Part shown: positions 1 to 6,092 of the stretch, in pieces
Position numbering within the stretch: position 1 is the first letter of the stretch
How the letters are laid out: each line of letters opens with the position of its first letter
Assembly (NCBI GenBank): GCA_043727195.1
Contig: JAYSYZ010000073.1
Coordinates: 1-12,991, forward strand
Direction: 5' to 3'
Length of the DNA stretch: 12,991 bases
Source of the DNA: JAUYQR01 sp043727195
Lineage (GTDB): Bacteria > Pseudomonadota > Alphaproteobacteria > Rhodobacterales > Rhodobacteraceae
The notes under the pieces: model-generated
Databases searched by the model: none
Seen by the model: only the letters and a program-made list of their open reading frames with translations
Told to the model about the DNA's origin: nothing
Program-made: the position numbers and the translations under genes

Positions 1-306
1 CATTATCAGCGCCATGATCGGCGCCTTGCCCGGAAACGCGTAGCGCACCGAGGCCCGCGCCGCAAACACGCCCAGGATCGTCGAAAGCGTCGAAACCGAC
101 AGGGCGATGATCAGGCTGTTCTTCGCCGCCGTCCACAGGTTCTGATCCGCCAGCATTTCCGCAAACCAGCCCAGCGTCACGCCCTTCAGCGGAAAGGCAA
201 CCACCTTGCTGTCGTTGAAGGCAAAGATCGGCAACAGCAGGATCGGCCCGTACAGAAACAGCAGATAGAACAGCGTGTAGCCTTTGAGGATCGGCGCCCG
301 GGTCAT
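1..306 (-). CDS. ABC transporter permease, PotC-like (spermidine/putrescine type), 3' end outside window
   Basis: This is the second inner-membrane permease subunit of a polyamine-type ABC importer. Only the first 102 codons are visible, since the gene runs off the left edge. The translation begins MTRAPILKGYTLFYLLFLYG. A first membrane helix spans about residues 9-30. The polar segment FNDSKVVAFPLKGVTLGWF, typical of PotC-family proteins, follows, and a second helix lies at about residues 60-85. The start codon overlaps the stop of the upstream permease as ATGA, so the two are translationally coupled in one operon. The family is known to carry spermidine, putrescine or related organic cations. 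The actual substrate cannot be read from this sequence because the binding protein and ATPase lie outside the window. Confidence 0.88.
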   Translation of the reverse strand, partial: MTRAPILKGYTLFYLLFLYGPILLLPIFAFNDSKVVAFPLKGVTLGWFAEMLADQNLWTAAKNSLIIALSVSTLSTILGVFAARASVRYAFPGKAPIMALIM

Positions 307-1172
307 TTCTGCCCCGCGATAAAGCGCTTGTTCAACAGCACGAACGCAATGCTGACCACCGCCACCATCAGCATCGAGGCGACAGCCAGCGCCGAGCCTT
401 GCGGAAAGTTGTTCAGCTTCAACAACTGCGTCTCGATCAGGTTGGCGATCATCGGCACCTTGCCATCACCCACCAGTTCCGGCGTGACATAATCGCCCAC
501 CGTCGGGATGAACACGATCAGAACCGCCGCAATCACCCCCGGCATCGACAAAGGGAGCGTCACCCGCAAAAATGTCACCCAGCGGCTTTCGCCCAGATCC
601 TGCCCCGCCTCCAGCAGGCTGCGGTCGACCTTTTCCAGGCTGACGAAAATCGGCAGCACCGCGAAGGGCGCATAGGCATGTGCCAGCACGATGATGATCG
701 CCGGCACCCCATAAGACGCGACGTTCAGTGGTTCGTCTGCCAGCCCAAGCGCCATCACCGTCTGGTCGATCACCCCGCCATAGCCAAGGATCACAAACCA
801 CAGGCTGACCCTAATGATGTAGCTGGTCCAGAAGGGAATGGTGATCAGGAACAGCCACAGGCTCTTGCGGGGCGGCTTGACGTGAAAGCTGACGAAATAG
901 GCGACCGGGTATGCCAGCACCACCGTCGCGAAGGTGACCAGCAGCGACACATAAAGCGACCGCCACAGAATGAATCCGTAAATCGGCTTTTCCCACAATT
1001 CCCGGTAGTTGCCGAAGGTGACCGGCAACGCCACCTGACCACGCCCCCCCGTCAGCACCGAATAGATCAGGACGGTGGCCAGCGGGGCTGCCAGCAACAG
1101 AATGGCATAGATAGCGGTCGGGCTGATCAGCGTCAGACCGGCCTTCGCCTCGGACTTCGACGATTGCGCCAT
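303..1172 (-). CDS. ABC transporter permease, PotB-like (spermidine/putrescine type)
   Basis: A 289-residue inner-membrane permease of the polyamine/opine ABC importer family, of normal length. About six hydrophobic helices are visible, near residues 15-37, 70-92, 104-126, 156-177, 209-231 and 260-281. The cytoplasmic EAA coupling loop that docks on the ATPase is clear at about residues 187-213, reading LLEAGQDLGESRWVTFLRV and ending in LPLSMPG. The start has a strong Shine-Dalgarno sequence (AGGGGG) about six bases upstream on the minus strand. It is the first visible gene of its operon and overlaps the PotC-like permease by four bases. The upstream gap of about 105 bases holds a palindrome that may be its operator. 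Family assignment is firm; polyamine specificity is inferred. Confidence 0.9.
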   Translation of the reverse strand: MAQSSKSEAKAGLTLISPTAIYAILLLAAPLATVLIYSVLTGGRGQVALPVTFGNYRELWEKPIYGFILWRSLYVSLLVTFATVVLAYPVAYFVSFHVKPPRKSLWLFLITIPFWTSYIIRVSLWFVILGYGGVIDQTVMALGLADEPLNVASYGVPAIIIVLAHAYAPFAVLPIFVSLEKVDRSLLEAGQDLGESRWVTFLRVTLPLSMPGVIAAVLIVFIPTVGDYVTPELVGDGKVPMIANLIETQLLKLNNFPQGSALAVASMLMVAVVSIAFVLLNKRFIAGQK

Positions 1173-1207
1173 GGTGCCCCCTGTTGGCCGCGCGGTCAGT
1201 CTTTTAG

Positions 1208-1217
1208 TTTGATCAAA
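1208..1217. promoter_or_regulatory. Perfect palindrome TTTGATCAAA, candidate operator of the transporter operon
   Basis: A perfect 10-bp palindrome lies in an AT-rich patch 36 bases before the PotB-like start. Weaker flanking arms (GTCT at 1199-1202, AGAC at 1221-1224) extend it imperfectly. Position and symmetry fit a dimeric repressor site, but the regulator is unknown and no convincing -10/-35 pair was found beside it. Confidence 0.35.
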
Positions 1218-1277
1218 TTTAGACCGTTTGCCAACGCGAAGGCAAGGGGGGCTTCATGGCGGCGGAAAAGCAGCGCG

Positions 1278-1303
1278 AAAACCGGGCGGATTGCGCCGCC
1301 CGG
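1278..1303 (-). terminator. Rho-independent terminator after the 86-residue gene
   Basis: A perfect 8-bp stem (CCGGGCGG at 1282-1289 with CCGCCCGG at 1296-1303) has a 6-base loop. Read on the minus strand it is followed by TTTT (AAAA at 1278-1281). It begins 26 bases past the stop of the small gene at 1329-1589 and insulates the transporter operon from it. The T tract is short, so termination may be partial. Confidence 0.6.
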
Positions 1304-1328
1304 GATGCGACAGGTGCCGCAAGCAGCC

Positions 1329-1589
1329 TCAGCCTGCGACGCGTTCAATCGCGATGGCGCGTTTTTTCAGTTCGTCATACAGCGTCGGCACCACCCGCAG
1401 GCTGCCCACGGCAACGCGAAGCGCCTCCGATATGCGCGCCTCGGACGGATCACCGGACGCCACGCGCCAGATCATCCGCCGCATCACGCCATCATCATAC
1501 ACGATTTCGGTGCCCCCGGCCCGCGTCTTGCGCCAGCCAAGGAAATCAGCGCCCCCGTGCGGGGCGTGAAAGGTGGTTTGCTGTCCCAT
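1329..1589 (-). CDS. Hypothetical protein, 86 residues, no recognised family
   Basis: I do not recognise this protein. It looks like a real gene: a purine-rich Shine-Dalgarno stretch (AAGAGAG) lies about nine bases before the ATG, a good terminator follows the stop, and a weak promoter precedes it. The protein has no cysteine, no signal peptide and no membrane segment, so it is probably cytosolic. The first half contains short strand-like pieces (GGTEIVYDDGVMRRMIWRVA). The second half, from about residue 48, reads as two amphipathic helices rich in Arg, Glu and Ala, with a conserved-looking VGSLRVVPTLYDELKKRA stretch. It stands alone between the MocR regulator (138-base gap) and the transporter operon, with no context that suggests a function. 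Confidence 0.6.
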   Translation of the reverse strand: MGQQTTFHAPHGGADFLGWRKTRAGGTEIVYDDGVMRRMIWRVASGDPSEARISEALRVAVGSLRVVPTLYDELKKRAIAIERVAG

Positions 1590-1626
1590 TTTTCGGGCTC
1601 TCTTTTGTTTTTCTGCTCTGTGTCGA

Positions 1627-1656
1627 ATCCTGAGGCATATCCGGGGTTTCGGTCAA
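1627..1656 (-). promoter_or_regulatory. Possible sigma-70-type promoter for the 86-residue gene
   Basis: On the minus strand TTGACC (1651-1656) and CAGGAT (1627-1632) are separated by 18 bases, upstream of the gene at 1329-1589. The -35 is good (5 of 6) and the -10 is weak (3 of 6), so this is a tentative call. Confidence 0.3.
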
Positions 1657-1727
1657 CTCCCGCCGCGGGCAATTCCGCGTGATCAGTGCCCATCTGCAAC
1701 AGGTCAGGTTTTCCCGCCCCGCGGGGC

Positions 1728-3131
1728 TCAGACCGAAAGGTCTGCGGGCGGGCGGGCCAGAAGTTCTGCCAGCACCGTCAATGCCGCGTCAAAATCACCA
1801 CGCGGCAGGTTGCCGGGAATTGCGATCCTGACCGCATTCGGCGCGCGGCCATGAACAAGCGCATATTCATCGGCCGAGCGCACCAGCACGCCCCGCGCCT
1901 CGGCCATCCGCAGGAAGGTAGAGGCGCGCCACCCCAGCGGCAGCCGCAGCCAGACAAACGGCACACCCTGCTGCCAGCCAAGATCATACGCGCCAAGAAG
2001 GTTGACCAGACTTTGCAGCCGCGCCGCAAATTCTGCCTGCACGCGGGCCTTGATGTCCGCCGCAGCGCCTGAGCGGAACAGATGCAGCATCAGGTCCGCC
2101 ACCGGGCGCGACAGCGCAAAAAAGCCGTGCTGTGCCGTCAGCCGCCCCGCCTCGCCCATGCCTGCCGGGCAGATCACATAGCCAAAGCGCAGCGCCGCCG
2201 AGATGGTCTTTGACACCGATCCCACCAGCCAGACCCGCTCCGGTGCCAGCGCGCGCAGGCTCGGGATCGTCGTTTTGGCCACCGAATAGCAGTCATCCTC
2301 CAGCACCTGCAGGTCATAGGTCCTGGCGATCTCGGCGATCTCTTGGCGCCGTTTCACTGGCATCCGCCCTGTCGTCGGGTTCTGCGCCTCGGTCGTCAGG
2401 CACAGGACCTGCGCGCCGTGCCGCCGACAGGCCGCCTCCAAAGCATCGGGCACGATTCCCTGATCGTCGATCTCTACCGGCACCACTTCGGCCCGGGCGG
2501 CGCGGGCGGCATAGCGAAAGCCGGGATAGGCCAGTTCCTCGATCAGCACGACGGGGCGGTCGCCGCGCAGGCAACAATCGAAGATCAGGTGGATCGCATT
2601 CTGCCCACCATGGGTCAGCGCCACATCCTCGGGCCCGACCGGCCCCAGTATCCGGTCGCCCATCCAGGTCACGATCTCGGCCCGCAGCGCGGTTTCGCCC
2701 AGCTGGCTGGTGTAATCCAGCCAGCCAGCGCCGGTGCCTTCGGCCATCTGCAGCAGTGCGGCGCGGAACGCCGGTGATTGCCCAACCTCGGGCACCTGCG
2801 GCGGGCGCAGGTCGACAAGCCCGCTGCTGCCCCCGGTGATCCGTTCGGTATACAATGCCTGCGTCGGCCCAAGCCGCGGCAACTGTGCCGCAACAAAGGT
2901 GCCGCGCCCCACGGTCGCGGCCAACAGCCCCTCTTGCGTGGCCATCTGATAGGCGCGCGCCACGGTTCCCGGCGTCAGATGCAGCCGCCAGGCCAGATCG
3001 CGCACGGTAGGAAGCTGCGCATTGGCTGCCAGATCGCCACCCCGGATCGCATCACGCAGGGCACGGCTGAGGGCCAGATACTTCGGACCAGGAAATTGAC
3101 TCAGATCGGGGGCCCAATTTGTATCAGTCAC
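1728..3131 (-). CDS. MocR-family transcriptional regulator (GntR winged helix fused to aminotransferase-like domain)
   Basis: A 467-residue transcription factor of the MocR/GabR subfamily, of usual length. Residues about 15-80 form a GntR-type winged helix (AANAQLPTVRDLAWRLHL, then LTPGTVARAYQMATQEGLL). The rest is a fold-type I aminotransferase domain. It keeps the cofactor-binding set: an Asn in QNPTTG (N251), Asp in EDDCYS (D279/D280, Y282) and the probable PLP lysine K308 in SVSKTISA, so it should bind PLP as an effector sensor. I chose the GTG at 3131 because AGAGGA lies five bases upstream and the protein then begins MTDTNWAPDLSQFPGPKYL. The ATG at 3170 has no such site and would extend into the promoter. 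It is divergent from a DUF1127 gene and probably controls both. The metabolite sensed is unknown. Confidence 0.88.
   Translation of the reverse strand: MTDTNWAPDLSQFPGPKYLALSRALRDAIRGGDLAANAQLPTVRDLAWRLHLTPGTVARAYQMATQEGLLAATVGRGTFVAAQLPRLGPTQALYTERITGGSSGLVDLRPPQVPEVGQSPAFRAALLQMAEGTGAGWLDYTSQLGETALRAEIVTWMGDRILGPVGPEDVALTHGGQNAIHLIFDCCLRGDRPVVLIEELAYPGFRYAARAARAEVVPVEIDDQGIVPDALEAACRRHGAQVLCLTTEAQNPTTGRMPVKRRQEIAEIARTYDLQVLEDDCYSVAKTTIPSLRALAPERVWLVGSVSKTISAALRFGYVICPAGMGEAGRLTAQHGFFALSRPVADLMLHLFRSGAAADIKARVQAEFAARLQSLVNLLGAYDLGWQQGVPFVWLRLPLGWRASTFLRMAEARGVLVRSADEYALVHGRAPNAVRIAIPGNLPRGDFDAALTVLAELLARPPADLSV
3119..3126 (+). promoter_or_regulatory. Third TTGTATCA half-site, inside the first codons of the MocR gene
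   Basis: TTGTATCA at 3119-3126 repeats, in the same orientation, the core of the right arm of the inverted repeat (3193-3200), 74 bases away (about seven helical turns). It lies in codons 2-5 of the regulator gene. This fits an auxiliary operator but may be chance. Confidence 0.3.
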
Positions 3132-3136
3132 AATAA

Positions 3137-3142
3137 TCCTCT
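3137..3142 (-). promoter_or_regulatory. Ribosome binding site deciding the GTG start of the MocR gene
   Basis: AGAGGA on the minus strand lies five bases before the GTG at 3131. No comparable site precedes the ATGs at 3170 or 3152, so the protein is shorter than the longest open frame. Confidence 0.65.
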
Positions 3143-3161
3143 GGCAACCCATTGCGGCATT

Positions 3162-3192
3162 TTGATACAATCAGCTTAGCAAACGATATAAA
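3162..3192 (+). promoter_or_regulatory. Putative promoter of the DUF1127 gene
   Basis: A -35 TTGATA lies at 3162-3167. The -10 region is GATATA at 3185-3190 (17-base spacer) or TATAAA at 3187-3192 (19-base spacer, better hexamer). Imperfect spacing plus an operator arm on the -35 would suit an activator-dependent promoter. Confidence 0.45.
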
Positions 3193-3201
3193 TTGTATCA
3201 A
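3173..3201 (-). promoter_or_regulatory. Putative promoter of the MocR gene
   Basis: On the minus strand TTGATA (3196-3201) and TAAGCT (3173-3178) are separated by exactly 17 bases. Transcription would start near 3166, inside the left arm of the inverted repeat, so regulator binding would also block its own gene (autorepression, inferred). Confidence 0.4.
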
Positions 3202-3212
3202 TACAAAAAGAC

Positions 3213-3218
3213 AGGAGG
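3213..3218 (+). promoter_or_regulatory. Strong ribosome binding site deciding the DUF1127 start
   Basis: AGGAGG ends five bases before the ATG at 3224. It shows that the 68-residue product, rather than the longer open frame beginning at 3152, is the real protein. Confidence 0.8.
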
Positions 3219-3223
3219 CCGTG

Positions 3224-3430
3224 ATGCCCCAGACCAAGACCATTTTCGCCGGCAATCGCAGCCGCAGCATCGGCGTGTTGGCGCAGCTGCGCGCCACGGT
3301 AACCGCCGCCCTGACCCGCCGCCGCGAGCGTGCGATGCTGTCACGCCTTGATGCGCATCTGTTGCGTGACATGGGCATCGACCCGCATGCCGCCACCACC
3401 GAGGCGCGCAAACCCTTTTGGCAGCCCTGA
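3224..3430 (+). CDS. DUF1127 domain small protein
   Basis: A 68-residue basic protein with a C-terminal DUF1127 motif (LSRLDAHLLRDMGIDP, about residues 38-53), which is the usual size and layout. The N-terminal half carries an Arg-rich amphipathic helix. DUF1127 proteins are common in alphaproteobacteria. Some, such as the small RNA-associated protein of Rhodobacter sphaeroides, bind RNA and affect RNA turnover under stress. Whether this copy does so is inference. The gene has a strong ribosome binding site and a strong terminator, so it is a single-gene unit likely to be expressed at high level when on. It is divergent from a MocR regulator that probably governs it. The longer open frame from 3152 is not the coding start, because it begins in the promoter region. 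Confidence 0.85.
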   Translation: MPQTKTIFAGNRSRSIGVLAQLRATVTAALTRRRERAMLSRLDAHLLRDMGIDPHAATTEARKPFWQP

Positions 3431-3458
3431 ACGTAGAGGCTCGGATGTTCCCCTGACT

Positions 3459-3486
3459 GGGCCGGGATTTCCCGGCCCTTTTTTTT
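3459..3486 (+). terminator. Strong Rho-independent terminator of the DUF1127 gene
   Basis: A perfect 8-bp stem (GGGCCGGG at 3459-3466, CCCGGCCC at 3471-3478) closes a four-base loop and is followed by eight T (3479-3486). It lies 29 bases past the stop codon. Confidence 0.92.
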
Positions 3487-3506
3487 GATTTGAGGCCCGG
3501 AGTATG

Positions 3507-3532
3507 AAAAGGCCCGCCAATGGCGGGCCTTT
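3507..3532 (-). terminator. Rho-independent terminator of the rplM-rpsI operon
   Basis: An 8-bp GC stem (GGCCCGCC at 3511-3518, GGCGGGCC at 3522-3529) with a three-base loop is extended by A-T pairs. Read on the minus strand it ends in TTTT. It lies about 38 bases after the rpsI stop. The flanking A and T runs mean it could also act on plus-strand transcripts. Confidence 0.85.
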
Positions 3533-3569
3533 CCCAGTTTCGAAGGCATGCGCCTGTGGCGCCCCGGCC

Positions 3570-4058
3570 TTAGCGCTTGGAGAATTGGAAGCTCTTGCGC
3601 GCCTTGGCCTTGCCGTATTTCTTGCGTTCGACGACGCGGCTGTCACGGGTAAGAAAGCCTGCGGCCTTCAACGCGCCACGCAGCGCCGGTTCATAAAGCT
3701 GCAGCGCCTTGGAGATGCCGTGCTTCACGGCCCCTGCCTGGCCCGACAACCCGCCGCCCGCAACCGTGGCCATCACGTCGAACTGGCCCTCGACGTTGGC
3801 GATGGTAAAAGGCTGACGCAGGATCATCTGCAGCACCGGGCGGGCAAAATACACCGCCATTTCCTTGCCGTTCACCACGACCTTGCCGGAGCCGGGCTTG
3901 ATCCAGACACGGGCAACCGCGTTTTTCCGTTTGCCCGTGGCATAGGACCTGCCCAGCTTGTCGCGTACCGCAATCCGCGGCGCGGCAACGACGGCAGGTG
4001 CTGCGGTGCCAACGGCCAATTTCAGATCGTCGAGGGTTTTGATATCGGCCATGCTCAT
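3570..4058 (-). CDS. rpsI: 30S ribosomal protein S9
   Basis: Ribosomal protein S9 of the small subunit head, whose C-terminal tail reaches toward the P-site tRNA. The 162-residue product shows the family signatures: YATGKRKNAVARVWIKPG at about 39-56, VAGGGLSGQAGAVKHGIS at about 99-116, and the basic tail TRDSRVVERKKYGKAKARKS ending in FQFSKR. A non-conserved N-terminal extension of about 35 residues is usual in alphaproteobacteria. The ATG at 4058 overlaps the rplM stop as ATGA, giving translational coupling. An in-frame ATG two codons later (4052) is an alternative start. The protein is complete, with a terminator just downstream. Confidence 0.98.
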   Translation of the reverse strand: MSMADIKTLDDLKLAVGTAAPAVVAAPRIAVRDKLGRSYATGKRKNAVARVWIKPGSGKVVVNGKEMAVYFARPVLQMILRQPFTIANVEGQFDVMATVAGGGLSGQAGAVKHGISKALQLYEPALRGALKAAGFLTRDSRVVERKKYGKAKARKSFQFSKR

Positions 4059-4519
4059 GCGCTCCGGGTGTTCTTCGGGTTCAGCGAGGCCACGTCAAGA
4101 ACGACGGGCTGCTGCGCTTCATGCGGATGCGCCGCACCGGCATAGACGCGCAGGTTAGTCATCTGCACGCGGCCCAGACGATTGCGGGTGATCATTCGCT
4201 CGACAGCCTTTTCGACGACCCGCTCGGGGTGCGCGCCTTCCAGCACCTGCCGCGCGGTGCGCTGCTTGATGCCACCCGGATGGCCGGTGTGCCAGTAATA
4301 GATCTTGTCGTTGCGCTTGTTGCCGGTCATCTGGACCTTGTCCGCATTGATCACGATGACATTGTCACCCATGTCCATGTGCGGGGTGAAGGTCGGCTTG
4401 TTCTTGCCGCGCAGGATGTTGGCGACGATCGTGGCAAGACGGCCCAGAACGACGCCCTCGGCGTCGATCAGGATCCACTTCTTGTCGATGTCGGCCGGAG
4501 TAGCCGTGAAGGTTTTCAT
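4055..4519 (-). CDS. rplM: 50S ribosomal protein L13
   Basis: Ribosomal protein L13, an early-assembling protein of the large subunit. The 154-residue product has the conserved N-terminal block WILIDAEGVVLGRLATIVAN (about 15-34), then LRGKNKPTFTPHMDMGD, the YWHTGHPGGIK motif (about 76-86) and the late RVVEKAVERMITRNRLGR stretch. It is the first gene of the rplM-rpsI pair. The ribosome binding site is modest (GGGA about nine bases before ATG). A promoter about 55 bases upstream gives a short leader. In E. coli L13 represses its own operon by binding the rplM leader; no equivalent element can be asserted here. Confidence 0.98.
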   Translation of the reverse strand: MKTFTATPADIDKKWILIDAEGVVLGRLATIVANILRGKNKPTFTPHMDMGDNVIVINADKVQMTGNKRNDKIYYWHTGHPGGIKQRTARQVLEGAHPERVVEKAVERMITRNRLGRVQMTNLRVYAGAAHPHEAQQPVVLDVASLNPKNTRSA

Positions 4520-4572
4520 GCGAATGGTCCCGTGAGGATGATCGGGGACGTCGCCCCAAACTCGGATGCGGG

Positions 4573-4601
4573 CTTATCCGCGAAACGCAGCGCGGGGTCA
4601 A
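4573..4601 (-). promoter_or_regulatory. Sigma-70-type promoter of rplM-rpsI
   Basis: On the minus strand TTGACC (4596-4601) and GATAAG (4573-4578) are spaced by exactly 17 bases. Transcription would start near 4566, leaving a leader of about 45 bases. An AT-rich stretch immediately upstream (about 4609-4665) could serve as an UP element or hold a second promoter (TAGAAT-like). Confidence 0.55.
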
Positions 4602-4668
4602 GTGCGTGGATGTAGTTAAATTCTATATAAATCAACATCTTCCAGGAACGGTATCATTTTACCCCATA

Positions 4669-5457
4669 TTACCGCAAGATCGGCGGCTTGTCCGGCCGCA
4701 TCCCCGGCGCGCCTGGCCCGTCTGGCAGCGCGGGCTTTGGCAGATCGAACCGCAGGGCCACCCGTGCCATCTTTTGGGCGACAGGCTGGTCTGCGGTGAA
4801 AAAGGCCACATCCAGCTCGCCCGCCTCCACCCCCGAAAACACCAGCGCCTCGGCCACCGCCCGCGCCAGTGCATCCTGCGCCCCGGGTGCCGCATCCAGA
4901 AACGCCAGCAGGTGGCCGCGCCGCCCGCCCGCATAGGTGACCCCGGCCAACAGAACTCCCGCCGCCAAGCCACCCGCCTTGGCCAGCTTTGCGTCAAGGC
5001 CCTTCACCACCCCCTCCGGCAGTCCTTTCGGCGCATGAAACGCCTCCGGCAGCCCCTCTGCCGTCTCCGGCCCGGTTTCCAGCGCCATCGCCAGCCAGTC
5101 CAGCGCTTCGGGTGGCAGCAGCATCGAGGACGCGGCCACCCCGAGGTTCACCCCCAGCCCGATCCCCTGCCCCTTCAGCATTCCCGCAATCACCCGGCCC
5201 GGCAGTGCGGCATAGGGTGCGATGCCGCCGGTGAACGCCGCCAGACGCTCTTCCCGGTCAAAGACCAGCACCACCGGCCCGCCTTCCAGCGCAAAGACAC
5301 GCGGTTCCACCTGATCGCCCTTCACCTCGCGTTGCAGCAGCAGGATCAACTCGCCATCCGCCAGCCGCTCGTAGAACCGCAGGCGCAGCGCGTCGTTGTC
5401 CGGGTCGGCCGACACCGCCGCATGGGCCGCGTCCAGCAAGGTCACCACATCACTCAT
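4669..5457 (-). CDS. SseB family protein
   Basis: A 262-residue cytosolic protein with an SseB N-terminal domain (about residues 20-125). The signs are RLRFYERLADGELILLLQRE, then VFALEGGPVVLVFDREERLA and AFTGGIAPYAALPGRVI, and the VNLGVAASSMLLPPEALDWL stretch. The Gly/Pro-rich C-terminal half has a second alpha/beta part (LLAFLDAAPGAQDALARAVA and ELDVAFFTADQPVA). The family is named for E. coli SseB, linked to serine sensitivity. Its biochemical role is not settled, so I give no function. Its ATG at 5457 lies within the end of the upstream glycosylase gene (8-base overlap), so the pair is one transcription unit. It stops 149 bases before the rplM start and has no clear terminator of its own. 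Confidence 0.82.
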   Translation of the reverse strand: MSDVVTLLDAAHAAVSADPDNDALRLRFYERLADGELILLLQREVKGDQVEPRVFALEGGPVVLVFDREERLAAFTGGIAPYAALPGRVIAGMLKGQGIGLGVNLGVAASSMLLPPEALDWLAMALETGPETAEGLPEAFHAPKGLPEGVVKGLDAKLAKAGGLAAGVLLAGVTYAGGRRGHLLAFLDAAPGAQDALARAVAEALVFSGVEAGELDVAFFTADQPVAQKMARVALRFDLPKPALPDGPGAPGMRPDKPPILR

Positions 5458-6034
5458 CCATCACCCCCCGCACCGCCCGGCGCAATTCGGGCAGCAGGTC
5501 TGCCTCGAACCACGGATTGCGCTTCAGCCACCCGGTATTGCGCCACGACGGATGCGGCAAGGGGAACACCCCGCCCGAAACCGGCCCGCGCCATCCTGCC
5601 ACAGCCGCCGTCATATTGGCCTGACCCAGATGCCAGCGGATTGCCGCGCCCCCCACCAGAAGCGTTACCCGCACCCCCGGCAGCGCGTCCATCACCCGCC
5701 CACGCCAGGTTGCGGCGCAGATCGCCGGCGGCGCCAGATCCGCGCCTTTGGCGTCATAGCCGGGAAAGCAGAATGCCATCGGCACCACGGCGACCCGCGT
5801 CAGGTCATAGAATTCCGCCTCGCTCAGCCCGGTCCAGTGGCGCAAACGGTCGCCCGACCGGTCGGTAAAGGGCCGCCCCGAGGCATGCACCCGCGCGCCC
5901 GGTGCCTGCCCCGCGATCAACAGCCGCGCGCCGGGCTGAAACCAGACCACCGGACGGGGCTGATGCGCCGTCATTGTGGCGGCAAAGCGGTCCGCACACA
6001 GGCGGCAAGCGCGAATATCCCGAGCAAGGTCCAT
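5450..6034 (-). CDS. Uracil-DNA glycosylase superfamily protein (family 4/5-like)
   Basis: A 194-residue protein of the uracil-DNA glycosylase superfamily, expected to excise uracil or a related damaged base. Motif 1 is GQAPGARVHASGRPFTDRSG (about 42-61) and motif 2 is LPHPSWRN (H161). Four cysteines, C10-X2-C13 and C89-X16-C106, match the spacing of the 4Fe-4S ligands of family 4/5 enzymes, although this protein is diverged from canonical members. I chose the ATG at 6034 because AGGA lies seven bases upstream and the protein then starts just before the first Cys pair. The open frame extends to 6121, but that part is coding-poor and crosses a hairpin. It overlaps the SseB-like gene by eight bases. 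Lesion specificity cannot be read from sequence. Confidence 0.8.
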   Translation of the reverse strand: MDLARDIRACRLCADRFAATMTAHQPRPVVWFQPGARLLIAGQAPGARVHASGRPFTDRSGDRLRHWTGLSEAEFYDLTRVAVVPMAFCFPGYDAKGADLAPPAICAATWRGRVMDALPGVRVTLLVGGAAIRWHLGQANMTAAVAGWRGPVSGGVFPLPHPSWRNTGWLKRNPWFEADLLPELRRAVRGVMDE

Positions 6035-6052
6035 CCGCCGATCCTGCGCCAA

Positions 6053-6092
6053 TGCTGCATGGGGCTGCAAGGCCCCACTCCCCATTGCAGCA
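6053..6092 (-). promoter_or_regulatory. Bulged inverted repeat in the leader of the glycosylase-sseB operon
   Basis: TGCTGCATGGGG (6053-6064) pairs with CCCCATTGCAGCA (6080-6092): 12 base pairs with a single bulged A. A competing inner stem is possible, because GGGGC (6061-6065) can pair instead with GCCCC (6072-6076). On the minus strand the hairpin ends about eight bases before the glycosylase ribosome binding site. It could be an operator or an RNA switch. There is no T tract, so it is not a classical terminator. Confidence 0.45.

Larger units (their letters stand above)
3162..3201. promoter_or_regulatory. Perfect 10-bp inverted repeat between MocR and DUF1127 genes, candidate MocR operator
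   Basis: TTGATACAAT at 3162-3171 and its exact reverse complement ATTGTATCAA at 3192-3201 are centred 30 bases apart, close to three helical turns. This lets one dimer or a dimer pair bind the same face. The arms overlap the putative -35 elements of both divergent promoters. MocR proteins such as GabR are known to bind paired short repeats next to their own promoter. Assigning this site to the adjacent regulator is inference from position. Confidence 0.6.

Noticed and set aside
399..1682. Plus-strand open frame of 427 residues over the PotB-like gene
   Set aside because: It is very rich in Gln, Arg and His, runs opposite a clear membrane permease and the 86-residue gene, and has no recognisable domain.
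1712..1744. GC-rich inverted repeats at the end of the MocR gene (GCCCCGCGGGGC and CAGACC/GGTCTG)
   Set aside because: Stable stems are possible, but no T run follows on the minus strand and one stem lies in the last codons, so I do not call a terminator.
3152..3223. Longer start for the DUF1127 gene at 3152
   Set aside because: The added residues would be translated from the operator/promoter region, and a strong AGGAGG sits just before the ATG at 3224.
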